From positions 602,160 to 647,004 of the forward strand of contig NW_014577116.1 in NCBI RefSeq assembly GCF_000485595.1: DNA of 44,845 bases, given 5' to 3'. This document shows, piece by piece, positions 34,301 through 43,591 of the stretch. The stretch comes from Priapulus caudatus (Eukaryota; Priapulida; Priapulimorpha; Priapulimorphida; Priapulidae). Made by a program: the position numbers and the translations under genes. The notes below the pieces were generated by a model. The model worked only from the letters and a program-made list of their open reading frames with translations, was not told the origin of the DNA and ran no database searches. Position 1 is the stretch's first letter. The number at the start of each line of letters is the position of its first letter.

Positions 34301-37300
34301 GATTTATATGACTCTAAGTCTATCATCATCATCCAGAACATATCATTCATCTAGAACATGTGACATGCAAGAAAAATCTTATTCTCATCAACAAACTTCC
34401 ATATTTTATTAATAGTTCCACTACATTGCTCTGACCATACAACTCAACCTTACATGATGACATTCTACCATACACAAAATTAACAGACCACTTACTAGAC
34501 ACACAGCTGGAGAGAGGCTCTGGAGCAACAGTTGTGACAATTCTTTTTCTTCTGCATCCTGTTGGTGTTGCCTGCGCTGCTTGCAAGAGAATGTAGCAAA
34601 CTTGAAGTCACATGTTAGACGACCATTCATGCTAAAGTCCTCTCTTTTGCCAAACTCTCGTGGACCATACCTGCAAGAATGTAAATTAATGAGTAGTTAC
34701 TTTATGTATGAAGATGTCACGGGGGAATAAAAAACAGCGTGCGGTCAATAATATGCCGTGTATGAAATTCAATGCAGTCTATGAGTAAATAACAACAATC
34801 ACAATATTGATTTATGGTCATATTATAAACACATCTATGCAATCATTGTATCAATATTCAATCTAGTTAAATTAGTTGTATCAACATTTTATTGATATGT
34901 TATTGGTAATATGCACTTATGAGTTCAAGATATGATTAATGCATACTTACACTCCACATATAACCTTGGTGTTGTTAAATTCTATGTAGACAGACCCTTG
35001 TGCCTGACTTATTATACCACACTTGATAACTGCAATTTAAACAGAATCGTAATGAAAAATCTACAGGCAATATTTCTGGGTGACTGAGAGAACATGTGAA
35101 CTACACAAGGAACCTGTTGCAGAGTGCATGGTGACATAGGTAGACTCTCTAGTTAACTAAAGCAACACTACTAAGTACTTCAGAATGTGAATCTTAACGT
35201 TCGAAATTAAGGGCAGGAGTTTTGCTGCCTATAAGGGTCAGTTTGCTGCCTGCTCTCAATGTCAGCAGCAAATACTCGTTGCCGAAAAGTTCGAATAAAC
35301 CAGTAATAAGTACCTAAGTAGCTTATATAAGTAAAAGCACAAAATTACTAGTAATTTCTGTTGAAAACGATGGTCAGTTGTTCAAGTGTTTTTTCATATA
35401 GCGTTGACTATACATTACCACCCATACTTTGTTAGATGTGCAGATTGTGTAAAAGCATAAGCGACAAAATTTAAAATGAACGAACCAGAGAACCTAGGGA
35501 TAGGAGGCCCAAGCTGCTTCCTCATGGAGAGAGGCAATAGAGCAATACTGTTGCAGGGCTGGCAACATTGAGTTAGAGTTGAGAGTGAGATTGTGTGAAG
35601 GAGCGGAGCGACCGAGTGGGGGAGCCTACCACACCAGGGAGCTTTTGCATTTTCAGCTTGAAATCGTGCATTCTGGTGCATACTTTTAAAAAGTGAGTTT
35701 TTAAACATTCACATGTATGTAATGGAATACATTGTAGTTCTGCCTTTAGATGGATTAGGTACATGCATATACTAGATCCTGCTTGGAATTGTATTTATAT
35801 GATCTATACTGTTTGGTCCTTTATTCTGCTTATAAGGTGACAGTCAAATTCAATATGTATAAAAATGACTTATGTTATGATTCTTGCATGGCATAGGACA
35901 TCCTGAAGTAGCTATCTACATCCGTAATTGCCAAAGCCAATCAGGTTATACGTTAGTTGCATGCTCCTTCAGCTTCTTAGGCGAAACTCATTTACATAAA
36001 ACTGTTCTCATTGGCAAGTAAGGACGAGATCTAGAACCGTTCAGTGAATTGAAATGCTCTAGAGTATACTTCATTTTTTTTATCCGTTTGTTTCTGTATG
36101 CGTGAGAATTAGCAGACCCGGAGTGAGAGCGTGAGATTAGCCTCATGCGTGAGTCTCATGTACGCCAAATGCGTGAGTTGGCAGCCCTGGTATTGGGTGG
36201 GAGGGAGTGGAACTGATATGGTTTTCAGCTTGGGCTACTGCTTGGGTAAGAAAGTTTGTTGCCTGATTTTTTTACTTAACTGCTGCCTGGCTAAAAAAAA
36301 ATCATATCTAACCCTGCTACATACACATTGGTCTTATGTGGTCGGCCTTTCTTCCATCTTTCCTGCACCCATTTGTTTTGACCTGCGAAACAATACCACA
36401 AATAGTACATCATCACCTGAGCGATGTAATTTAACTGAAAATTATGTTGGTTGGAGAAATAGCAATCAGTATGTAGCATGTACAGCGAGTAATTCCTATT
36501 GAACAGAGTTAGTGTTACACCAACTCAGGTTACGTTAACTCGACCATATGATATGTAATTTGTAAATTATGACAACTTGGGATTCGGAAACTCTTCCATG
36601 AACATTTTTTAATAATCAGTGAATCACTAAAATTGCAAACAGTAAACTCGCGGAAAGAAGAATCGTAAATTCGCCTTGTAAAAATTTGTGAAAGATCAAG
36701 GCTATTTTTCGCAAAAAGTGTAGTGGTACCACTACCTTACTCGTTAGACGTTAATCGGCTACTGACTCTGTTACTGACACTCGCAATGCCAATGTGACAG
36801 CTACTACTGTATGTATGTATGTATATGTAGCTCTAGCACTATAGCACTCCGCTCCGCCGCAGGGCTATAGAACATACTATGGCAATTTCCAGGGAGTAAG
36901 CAAAGACAACTTTTTTTGCGGTTAATAACTTCTTTGGTATGCCAAATAAAGCACATTCTCTGCCGCACAAATGTCTTAAGTTACTACCAACACTAAAATT
37001 AAACCGCAATGTATTTCCAAGTGGAGGGGTGGGCAGGTTGCACGCGGTTGCAAACCACCATTTTTCGTTGCGCAGCGCTAGCGCGGTTTGCAACCGCGTG
37101 CAACCTGCTCACCCCTCCACTTGGAAATACATTGTGCCCGCTCACTAGCGAAAAACGGCGGTTACAAGTTGGTAAACAATCTTCGTCGACGAGTAATATA
37201 GCAAGTACAACATTTAAGCGTTAGTTTGCGGTTTAATTTTAGTGTTTGTAGTAACGTAACTCTTAAGACATGTGTGCGGCAGAGAATGTGCTTTATTTGG

Positions 37301-37812
37301 CATACCAAAGAAGTTATTAACCGCAAAAAGTTGTCTTTGCTTAATACTCCCTGGAAATTGCCATAGTAGGTATGTTCTATAGCCCTGCGGCGGAGCAGAG
37401 GGATATAGTTCTAGAGCTAGTATGTATGTATCATATGAATGTACAGTATGTATGTACGTATGTATGAACGGGAACCTTTACTCTTTGACTTTAGACTTTA
37501 GATCCGTGTTTCCCTTTTTATTGATAATGATAGTTTCCCACCAGTAATTTCACTTTACCGGGATATTTTGTTCCGGGGCTTCCAGGCTGATTCTACGTAA
37601 TGTTTAACCTGCTCTAGGGCCTACCCAATCCCCATAACATCTAATGATCTATGTTCATAGTTTACTGACACGGTCACGGTACGGACAGATCTGTGGCTGT
37701 GCGCACTGCGCCAACTCACCAAGTTAGAAACGTCCACACCTGAAGGAGTTTCGTATACAAACGGGGGCTTTGAGTCTTCTGGACCCGGTATTCTCATTCG
37801 ATCAAGAGGCAT
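31324..37812 (-). CDS. EXOSC6: Exosome complex component MTR3 (EXOSC6)
   Basis: This is a subunit of the six-member RNase PH-like ring of the RNA exosome, which channels RNA for 3'-5' decay and processing in nucleus and cytoplasm. In animals the ring is structural, not catalytic. Exons in transcript order: 37812-37720, 36382-36325, 35029-34951, 34670-34496, 33933-33873, 32945-32869, 31988-31920, 31730-31626, 31443-31324. All are GT-AG, the phases agree, total 837 nt, 278 aa (human 272). Recognition features are the start MPLDRMRIPGPEDSKPP (human also has an RIRGPEESQPP-type start), DGR...IRP, GIISQAQGSVYIE, KFPKAQVDIYV, ALADAGIEMYD, LLDPT, MPSLNQVSGL and LEGCNLIYPVLQQSL. The ALADAG-EMYD and LLDPT pair separates it from the paralogue EXOSC4. 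It is head-to-head with POLR2C. Intron 1 (36383-37719) carries a large foldback element; intron 32946-33872 has a GC-rich patch near 33460-33590 that I cannot classify. Confidence 0.93.
32147..32490 (+). repeat. Interspersed repeat with tandem 'CCAAGATGTGTAAGTATACCAAG' subunits, copy A
   Basis: Two subunits, each containing AAGATGTG(T/A)AAGTATAC, GTTTGGTC(G/A)CGCTAGGT and GAGTTA(G/T)AGAGCG, end in a CGGCGG-rich tail followed by TATCCCCGCCGACTTCGTCG. An inverted relative lies at 39761-40134. It sits in EXOSC6 intron 31989-32868, opposite to gene sense. Confidence 0.75.
34671..36324 (-). other. EXOSC6 introns 2 and 3 (non-coding except exon 3)
   Basis: Apart from exon 34951-35029 this stretch is AT-rich intron. 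I looked here for the exon that supplies phase 1 to exon 3 and found it further upstream at 36325-36382. Open frames on the minus strand around 35415-35764 have no family resemblance and were not accepted. Confidence 0.6.
36828..37419. repeat. 592-bp foldback element with nested inner palindrome
   Basis: The left arm from TAGCTCTAGCACTATAG (36828) is repeated inverted at the right, ending CTATAGTT..CTAGAGCTA region (37419). The arms are about 180-200 bp and share GGCAATTTCCAGGGAGTA and TTGCGGTTAATAACTTC. Inside is a second strong inverted repeat: TGTATTTCCAAGTGGAGGGG (about 37009) against CCCCTCCACTTGGAAATACA (ending about 37132). GTAT microsatellite flanks both sides, so a target duplication cannot be read. 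It lies in EXOSC6 intron 1. Confidence 0.85.
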
Positions 37813-38057
37813 AGCGTTTAGATAAATTGTGATCGATGTTAGCATAGATGTTAGCATAGATATAGAAGAAGATTCTTCTATATCTATGATGATGTTAGAC
37901 ACAAAATATCATTTGCCTTGACAAGTGAACAGCTGGGGTTCTAGGCGCACTTGTTTGGATTTGGGATGCACTTGTGTTGTGATGAACGAACCTAATCCTT
38001 GTTGTTATTTATTGAGTGTCCCTCATTTCTTTCTAAATACCATATTGTCTGACTAAA
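37813..38057. promoter_or_regulatory. Shared EXOSC6-POLR2C head-to-head promoter region
   Basis: Only 245 bp separate the two start codons on opposite strands, so both 5' UTRs and promoters must share this DNA unless a non-coding 5' exon lies further away. It contains a direct repeat GATGTTAGCATA twice (about 37836-37859) and a 28-bp perfect palindrome at 37858-37885. I see no TATA box placed convincingly for either gene. Bidirectional promoter function is inference from arrangement. Confidence 0.7.
37858..37885. repeat. 28-bp perfect palindrome in the bidirectional spacer
   Basis: AGATATAGAAGAA, GA, TTCTTCTATATCT: the 13-bp arms are exact reverse complements. It lies 46 bp upstream of the EXOSC6 start and about 170 bp upstream of the POLR2C start. 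It could be a symmetric protein-binding site, a cruciform or an RNA hairpin in the EXOSC6 5' UTR. Confidence 0.8.
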
Positions 38058-41000
38058 ATGCCATACGCTAACCAGCCGACAATACATGTTAGCGAATTGA
38101 CTGAAGAGAGTGTAAAGTTTTACATTGAAGATACAGATCTCAGGTAGGCATGCTTTCCAAAATACACTGACACACTCAGTGAAACTGACACTGACTGTGT
38201 CACACAGACACACCGACTTACACAATACCACTTGCTGTGATCAATTCAATTCATACTAATTCCCTTGGTTTCAATCGGTTGTGATTTTTCAAAATATTTT
38301 GAATGCTGGTAGTGCTAGTGGTAGGCTAGACCGAATAATTCTGTCCCATATAACCTTTTTTATATTTTGGTGAGGGTTATATTGGCATTTATTATTGCCC
38401 CTAGGGATAGTATATTGCCTAAAGTATATGGCCTAAAGTATATTGCCTAAAGTATATAGGTAATATTGGGACAGAACGGGGTTCATTGAAATTTCGTGAG
38501 ATCGCATGCAAAATGCATGCGCTGCTAATGCGGCCCGTACGCCGCTATTGTCGCAAAAAAAAACCTACCGTTCCCTTGTACATGGCTTTACCTTGCTACT
38601 GATATGCGCATACATTCACTTTAATCGTTATTTACTTCTTAAAAGATTGTTTTTCAGAAACCCCGCTTCATTAACTTTAGTAAATTACGTTGGCCATTTA
38701 CAAACAATCAGACCAATCAGAGCGAGTCTTACAATAGCCCCTGGTTCTCGCTTGTATCTGTGTTGCGCTGCAGGAGGCCTGATAGACTCGCTGTGATTGG
38801 TCTGATTGTTTGTAAATGGCCAACGTAATTTACTAACGTTAATGAAGCGGGGTTTCTGAAAAACAATATTTTAAGAAGTAAATAACGATTGAAGTGAATG
38901 TATACACATATCAGTAGCAAGGTAAAGCCATGTAGAAGGGAACGTGCCAATAGCGGCGTACGGGCTGCATTCGCAGCGCATGCATTTTGCATGCGATCTC
39001 ACGAAATTTCAATGAACCCGTTCTGTTCCAATATATAACCCTCACCAAAATATAAAAAAGGTTATATGGGACAGAATTATTCGGTCTAGTGGTAGGCATG
39101 ACATAGCCATAGGTTTGAAATAACATGCCTACCAGCATCCACAATAATATTTATTGTAACACTAACATGTTTCTGGCTTTGGCAATGAAAAATGGCAAGT
39201 TTGGTTATGATCTTCTGTTATTTACAGTGTTGCAAATGCTATCCGGAGAGTTTTAATCGCAGAGGTGCCTACTCTGGGTATGTATTTCTGAAGTATGATT
39301 ACTCTCAACAAACACATCTTGTTCTTCATGTTGATTGTTGTATATGTTTTCTTACTATGTTTTATATGTTTTATATGTTTTATATGTTTTTTACTTTCTT
39401 GATATGTTTTCTTACTATGTTTTCTTACTTCTATTACCTTGCCTAAGTTTATAGTATAAAATGTCTGATTATGTTTTGTGTATCTAACCTTAGCCATAGA
39501 TTGGATCCAGTTGGAAGCGAACAGCACAGTCTTGCATGATGAATTCATCGCACATAGAGTTGGCTTGATACCCCTAACCTGTGATGATGCCATTGACAAG
39601 ATGCAATACTCTAGGGTAAAGCTCATATACATTGTGTAGCTCTAGAACTATAGCCCTGTGGCAGAGCGGACGGCTATAGTTCTAGAGCTAATACAATGTG
39701 ATGCCTCCATTTTACACAATTTAAATAGTACCTAGATATAGCATCGAACATATATATATAATTGACCTAGCGCTACCAAACTTGGTATACTTACACATCT
39801 TGGGGAAAATGTGTGTCGCGTACCAAAACCAGGTCACTGCGGCTTTTATTTGACCTTAATAATATTTCCCTTCCGCTCTATAACTCAGCCCCTAATTGAC
39901 CTAGCGCGACCAAACTTGGTATACTTACACATCTTGGGGAGAAGGTGTGTCGCGTACCGAAACCAGGTCACTGCAACCTTTATTTGACATTAACCTTGAC
40001 CTTCATCATATTTTCCTTCCGCTCTATAACTCGGCCCCTAATTGACCTAGCACGACCAAACTTCGTATACTTACACATCTTGGGGAGAACACGGGGGATA
40101 CATGTAGTTGGCGACAACTGCCCTTTCTAGTTTGAATATTCATACATATATATATACATTACTCGAGGAGTAAATAATTGGGTTAGTCTAATAGGGTCTC
40201 TAGCCTTAAGCCGGGTTTACACTACCAACTTTGTGTTGGCGAATTGGACCAACTTCCCAACTATACAACCGACAATTGGCAGTGTAAACGCAAAAGCTGC
40301 GCGACCAACCGATCGATAGGATCTAGTTGGGCGATTTGTTCTATTTTCGCCAACTCGGAGTTGCCGAATTGCAAAATTGGTCCAACTCGCCAACATAAAG
40401 TCGGTAGGGTAAACCCAGCTTTACTGACACGCGCCGGGCGGAGCCTCGTATGTCCGTGTAATGTGGCGCCACCTGTGTCGCGTAGGACTGCACGTGCGAC
40501 GAGTTCTGCCCCGAGTGCTCCGTGGAGTTCCATCTCGACGTGAAGTGCAGCGACGAGCAGACGCGGCACGTCACAACGGCCGACCTCCGATCGAGCGACC
40601 CCAGGGTCGTGCCTGTGAGTAATGCACCGGCGATGCGCGCCCGCACTGTCAGCTTTCTTGATGCAACACTGCCGCCTGACGTTGTGTACTCCGCAGTCGA
40701 GTACTTACACTGCTCTATAATCTATTATCGTCCGTATGAAAGTAGAACAATTCTGTATGGACGATTCAGTGGTATCGTGAAGGTGAAGTGGTATATGTAG
40801 TCCTGGCACTACTTCCAGGAGAAGACTATATGATGTCTTGACATTACACCAAGGTCTAGCAACATCCAGCGTAAAGTTGACAGACACATAATCTTCCCCA
40901 CCAATGTCCTGCAATAGTTATTGTGGAGAGAGTGTTGCTATCATCTTTTCCATTTAGTCAGCCATTACTTTGACCATCTTGAAAATGTTTCAGGTGACAT

Positions 41001-43591
41001 CGAGACATAGAGGTGATGATGATCCCAACGATTATGGAGAAGTGGACGGTGAGACATCCTAAACTATGTTTTGATATGAGTAACTTAGGCTAAACTCCTT
41101 TTTTATGGTGTTCATATTCCTGTAGTTCTCGATTACACATTAATCCTGCTGCAAAGAGCTTATTTAATATATAGATGAGTGCCGTTAAGAACAGGTAGAT
41201 GCATGGTAACAGAGTTAGACACTTGCTGGTCTGTGTTAGGTTTAGGCTACCGGGATGAATGAAGTGATCACAGGGAAAATAGCCACTAGACCCTCTAAAG
41301 TGCCTTAGGGGAAATGATTCAGCATAACTGCAGTCTTTACCAGCATGTAGACATACTGCACAGTGAAGTTAGACAAACACTTTGCGCCTTCCGTGTTTGC
41401 ACGGCAGCGTTGTCCCGTGTACGTGAGACGTCTGCGCGCCTATAATAATTGCTGAAATCCTTCGATCGCTTCCGTCCGCAGATATTCTGATCGTGAAGCT
41501 GCGCAAGGGGCAGGAGCTGAAGTTCCAGGCCTACGCGAAGAAGGGCTTCGGCAAGGAGCACGCCAAGTGGAGCCCGACGACGGGAGTCTGCTTCGAGTAC
41601 GACCCCGACAACATCCTGCGGCACACGACGTACCCGAAGCCAGAGGAGTGGCCGAAGAGCGAGCATTCCGAAATCGACGAGGAGACAGGTAGCGCGACTT
41701 TTATCGCAACGCCGACGGCAGGTGCCGCGGTTTTCCTCGTTATTGGCCGTGGGTGGTGCCTTAAAGATTTGATGCTACCATTGCAATAACCCCCAACAAA
41801 AAAAAATTAACATTATCTACGGTGATAAACCATGATTGCTGCGCTGCCTGGTATGCCTCTGTGAGCTTCCCATAAATTTCATGTGTATCTGCCCTTCCTG
41901 TTTTATGCAGAATGTGTTGATAAAAGTAAAGTTGCTCTCGTTAAAGTAAGTGTTTTCCTTGGTGCCCCTGCACCTTTTCGTGTTTTCCGAAAATTTTCGG
42001 TATTACCCAATGCAGCAGTTGCCTTACCCTATCGACCTAGTTGGACCCATGGCACACTTTCCTTGGCCAGTGTAGCAGCAGCATCACGTTCATTACGTTG
42101 AACAGTGTCCAGTCTGGATGATGATATATTAATATATTTTAAAGGAAGCCTGTCCTGATTTGTACCACACTGAAAACTGCTAATAGCAGTGACTTTTGAT
42201 TTAATTTAATCAAATTTCCTCCAACCGGAGCATGCCCTCATACAGCTGGCAGTGCTTTTAAAGTTTCCTTGTCTTTTCTGGTGTAAACATGAGTAGGAAC
42301 TCGCCCGACCAGTAGGTTGCCCAATATGCCAGGCTGTATGTGCTTACAGGGACACCCTACCTCTAACATGCATGGACACAACATACCAAGAGTGCATAAT
42401 AGAGAAGAGTATGACACGGTTTTAACAGCGTTTTGCATAGTTTTCAACTGGTAAATAATCTATCAATATGTGAATAAATATATTCAAACTTTACCTTGTT
42501 TTCGTCTATGATTCTCCCTTAATCATATGACACCACCAATTTACCTGAAAATCGTATGTGTTCTTCAAAAAAGTTATTTGAATACGACACGGTTTCGTAC
42601 AGTTTTCACGCATGAATGCATCTCTCCGACCGAACTTTCTTATGGGATTAGTGTTCTATTGTCTATGACGGAACTTTGGGGGTCGTATGGGATATTAGGC
42701 ATCGAATTGTATTCAGCGTGCAGCGTTTCCAGCGTGCTAAAAATAAATGCGCCTCACAGCCAGCTAGCTAGCAGCTGATTCCCTTACGGCCCCCAGCGTA
42801 CCGTCATAGACAACAGAACACTAGTCCCATAAGAAAGTTCGGTCGGAGAGATGCATTCATGCGTGAAAACTGTACGAAACCGTGTCGTATTCAAATAACT
42901 TTTTTGAAGAACACATACGATTTTCAGGTAAATTGGTGGTGTCATATGATTAAGGGAGAATCATAGACGAAAACAAGGTAAAGTTTGAATATATTTATTC
43001 ACATATTGATAGATTATTTACCAGTTGAAAACTATGCAAAACGCTGTTAAAACCGTGTCATACTCTTCTCTATTATGCACTCTTGAACATACTAAACCAA
43101 TGCTCGCTTCTTTCATTTGAGTTTCTTGTGATAACTCATGTCTGGCACTTTGTTGTTTTGTTAAAAAGTAGTTGTGTTTGTGAGTCTCGAGGACTCTTAT
43201 TTGTATATGAAAATACATGTCTGTATCTCATGTTCGGAATTGCACTGTACCAAAATCAGATGTAAGGAAGAATAAAATAGCTATGGTCTATTTGCTCCAA
43301 CTAGACTGAAATCAATGGACCAGTGAGATTTGGGACCAAAGAATGTATGTAGAAATTGCATTTAGCTCATACTCTTCTTAGCCCTGCAATCTTCACTTTC
43401 ATATTTCAGCACAAGGGGAGTTCGACTTCCAGGCAAAGGCCAACAAGTTCTTCTTTAACTGTGAGACGTCGGGCGCTCTACAGCCAGAAAACATCATGCT
43501 GTCAGGATTGGCGATACTCAAACGCAAGCTTGGAGACTTGCAGACGCAACTCGGCCATGAGATTCAAGCTGACGTGTTGGCAATCACGTAG
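38058..43591 (+). CDS. POLR2C: DNA-directed RNA polymerase II subunit RPB3
   Basis: RPB3 pairs with RPB11 to form the alpha-like heterodimer that nucleates RNA polymerase II assembly in the nucleus. Exons: 38058-38143, 39228-39277, 39494-39615, 40486-40614, 40994-41048, 41482-41688, 43410-43591. All introns are GT-AG and all phases agree; total 831 nt, 276 aa (human 275). The protein starts [21 protein letters not shown], close to human. The D-L-domain segment [20 protein letters not shown] and [14 protein letters not shown] follows. A zinc-type cluster has Cys at about 88, 90, 94 and 97 ([11 protein letters not shown]). Next come [13 protein letters not shown] and [11 protein letters not shown], then an [16 protein letters not shown] helix. 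The start is the family start, preceded by CTAAA. Exons 4 and 6 have much higher third-position GC than exons 1-3. Confidence 0.96.
38326..39089. repeat. 764-bp foldback element with 7-bp target duplication
   Basis: The end CTAGACCGAATAATTCTG is exactly inverted at the right (CAGAATTATTCGGTCTAG). TGGTAGG flanks directly at 38319-38325 and 39090-39096. The arms extend to about 38735 and 38780. The left arm has about 90 extra bp (roughly 38374-38468) made of GCCTAAAGTATAT repeats. Each arm reads an almost identical open frame in opposite orientation, a trap for gene callers. It occupies most of POLR2C intron 1 (38144-39227). Confidence 0.88.
39355..39430 (+). repeat. ATGTTTTATATGTTTT tandem repeat
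   Basis: An imperfect decamer array (TTTTATATG) is followed by CTTACTATGTTTT units. It lies in POLR2C intron 2 (39278-39493). A minus-strand open frame through it gives a Lys-His-Ile repeat that is not a protein. Confidence 0.8.
39637..39690. repeat. 54-bp palindromic relative of the 36828-37419 element
   Basis: TAGCTCTAGAACTATAG at the left and CTATAGTTCTAGAGCTA at the right are exact inverses around a GC-rich middle (CCCTGTGGCAGAGCGGACGG). The ends and the CCCTG.GGC.GAGC core match the ends of the 592-bp element in EXOSC6 intron 1. This suggests an internally deleted copy. It lies in POLR2C intron 3, 22 bp after exon 3. Confidence 0.8.
39761..40134 (-). repeat. Interspersed tandem-subunit repeat, copy B (inverted)
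   Basis: Three subunits start at ATTGACCTAGC (39761, about 39895 and about 40042), each followed by CCAAACTT(G/C)GTATACTTACACATCTTGGGG. On the minus strand it reads like copy A at 32147-32490, including the shared end CTAGAAAGGGCAGTTGT. It lies in POLR2C intron 3. Confidence 0.75.
40210..40419. repeat. 210-bp MITE with GCCGGGTTTACAC ends
   Basis: GCCGGGTTTACACTACCAACTTTGTGTTGGCGA at the left is matched by the reverse complement of the right end (GCTGGGTTTACCCTACCGACTTTATGTTGGCGA). A TAA precedes and a TTTA follows. GC-rich ends with a 3-bp TWA-type target are usual for PIF/Harbinger MITEs, but the duplication is not exact here. It ends 66 bp before POLR2C exon 4. Confidence 0.7.
42387..43085. 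repeat. 699-bp foldback element with 7-bp target duplication
   Basis: CAAGAGTGCATAATAGAGAA at the left is exactly inverted at the right. The arms are about 300 bp each and nearly identical. A direct AACATAC lies at 42380-42386 and 43086-43092. The roughly 90-bp loop between the arms contains CAGCGTTTCCAGCGTGC and CAGCCAGCTAGCTAGCAGCTG. It lies in POLR2C intron 6 (41689-43409). Very high arm identity suggests recent insertion or arm correction. It has no coding capacity. Confidence 0.9.

Noticed and set aside
34714-34729. Possible solo end of the 10118-11168 element (TGTCACGGGGG)
   Set aside because: The match is only about 11-12 bp with no further similarity; too short to call.
36131-36502. 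123-codon + strand open frame
   Set aside because: It is antisense across EXOSC6 exon 2 (36325-36382), which is required by phase and homology; the frame itself has no recognisable features.
38506-38992. Two similar 87-96 codon open frames on opposite strands starting [15 protein letters not shown]
   Set aside because: They are the two arms of one inverted-repeat element, not paralogous genes; they lack any known domain and run into the loop.
39222-39632. Longest open frame of the window, 136 codons on the minus strand
   Set aside because: It is antisense to POLR2C exons 2 and 3 and runs through the ATGTTTTATATG microsatellite, giving a low-complexity Lys-His-Ile repeat; no family resemblance.
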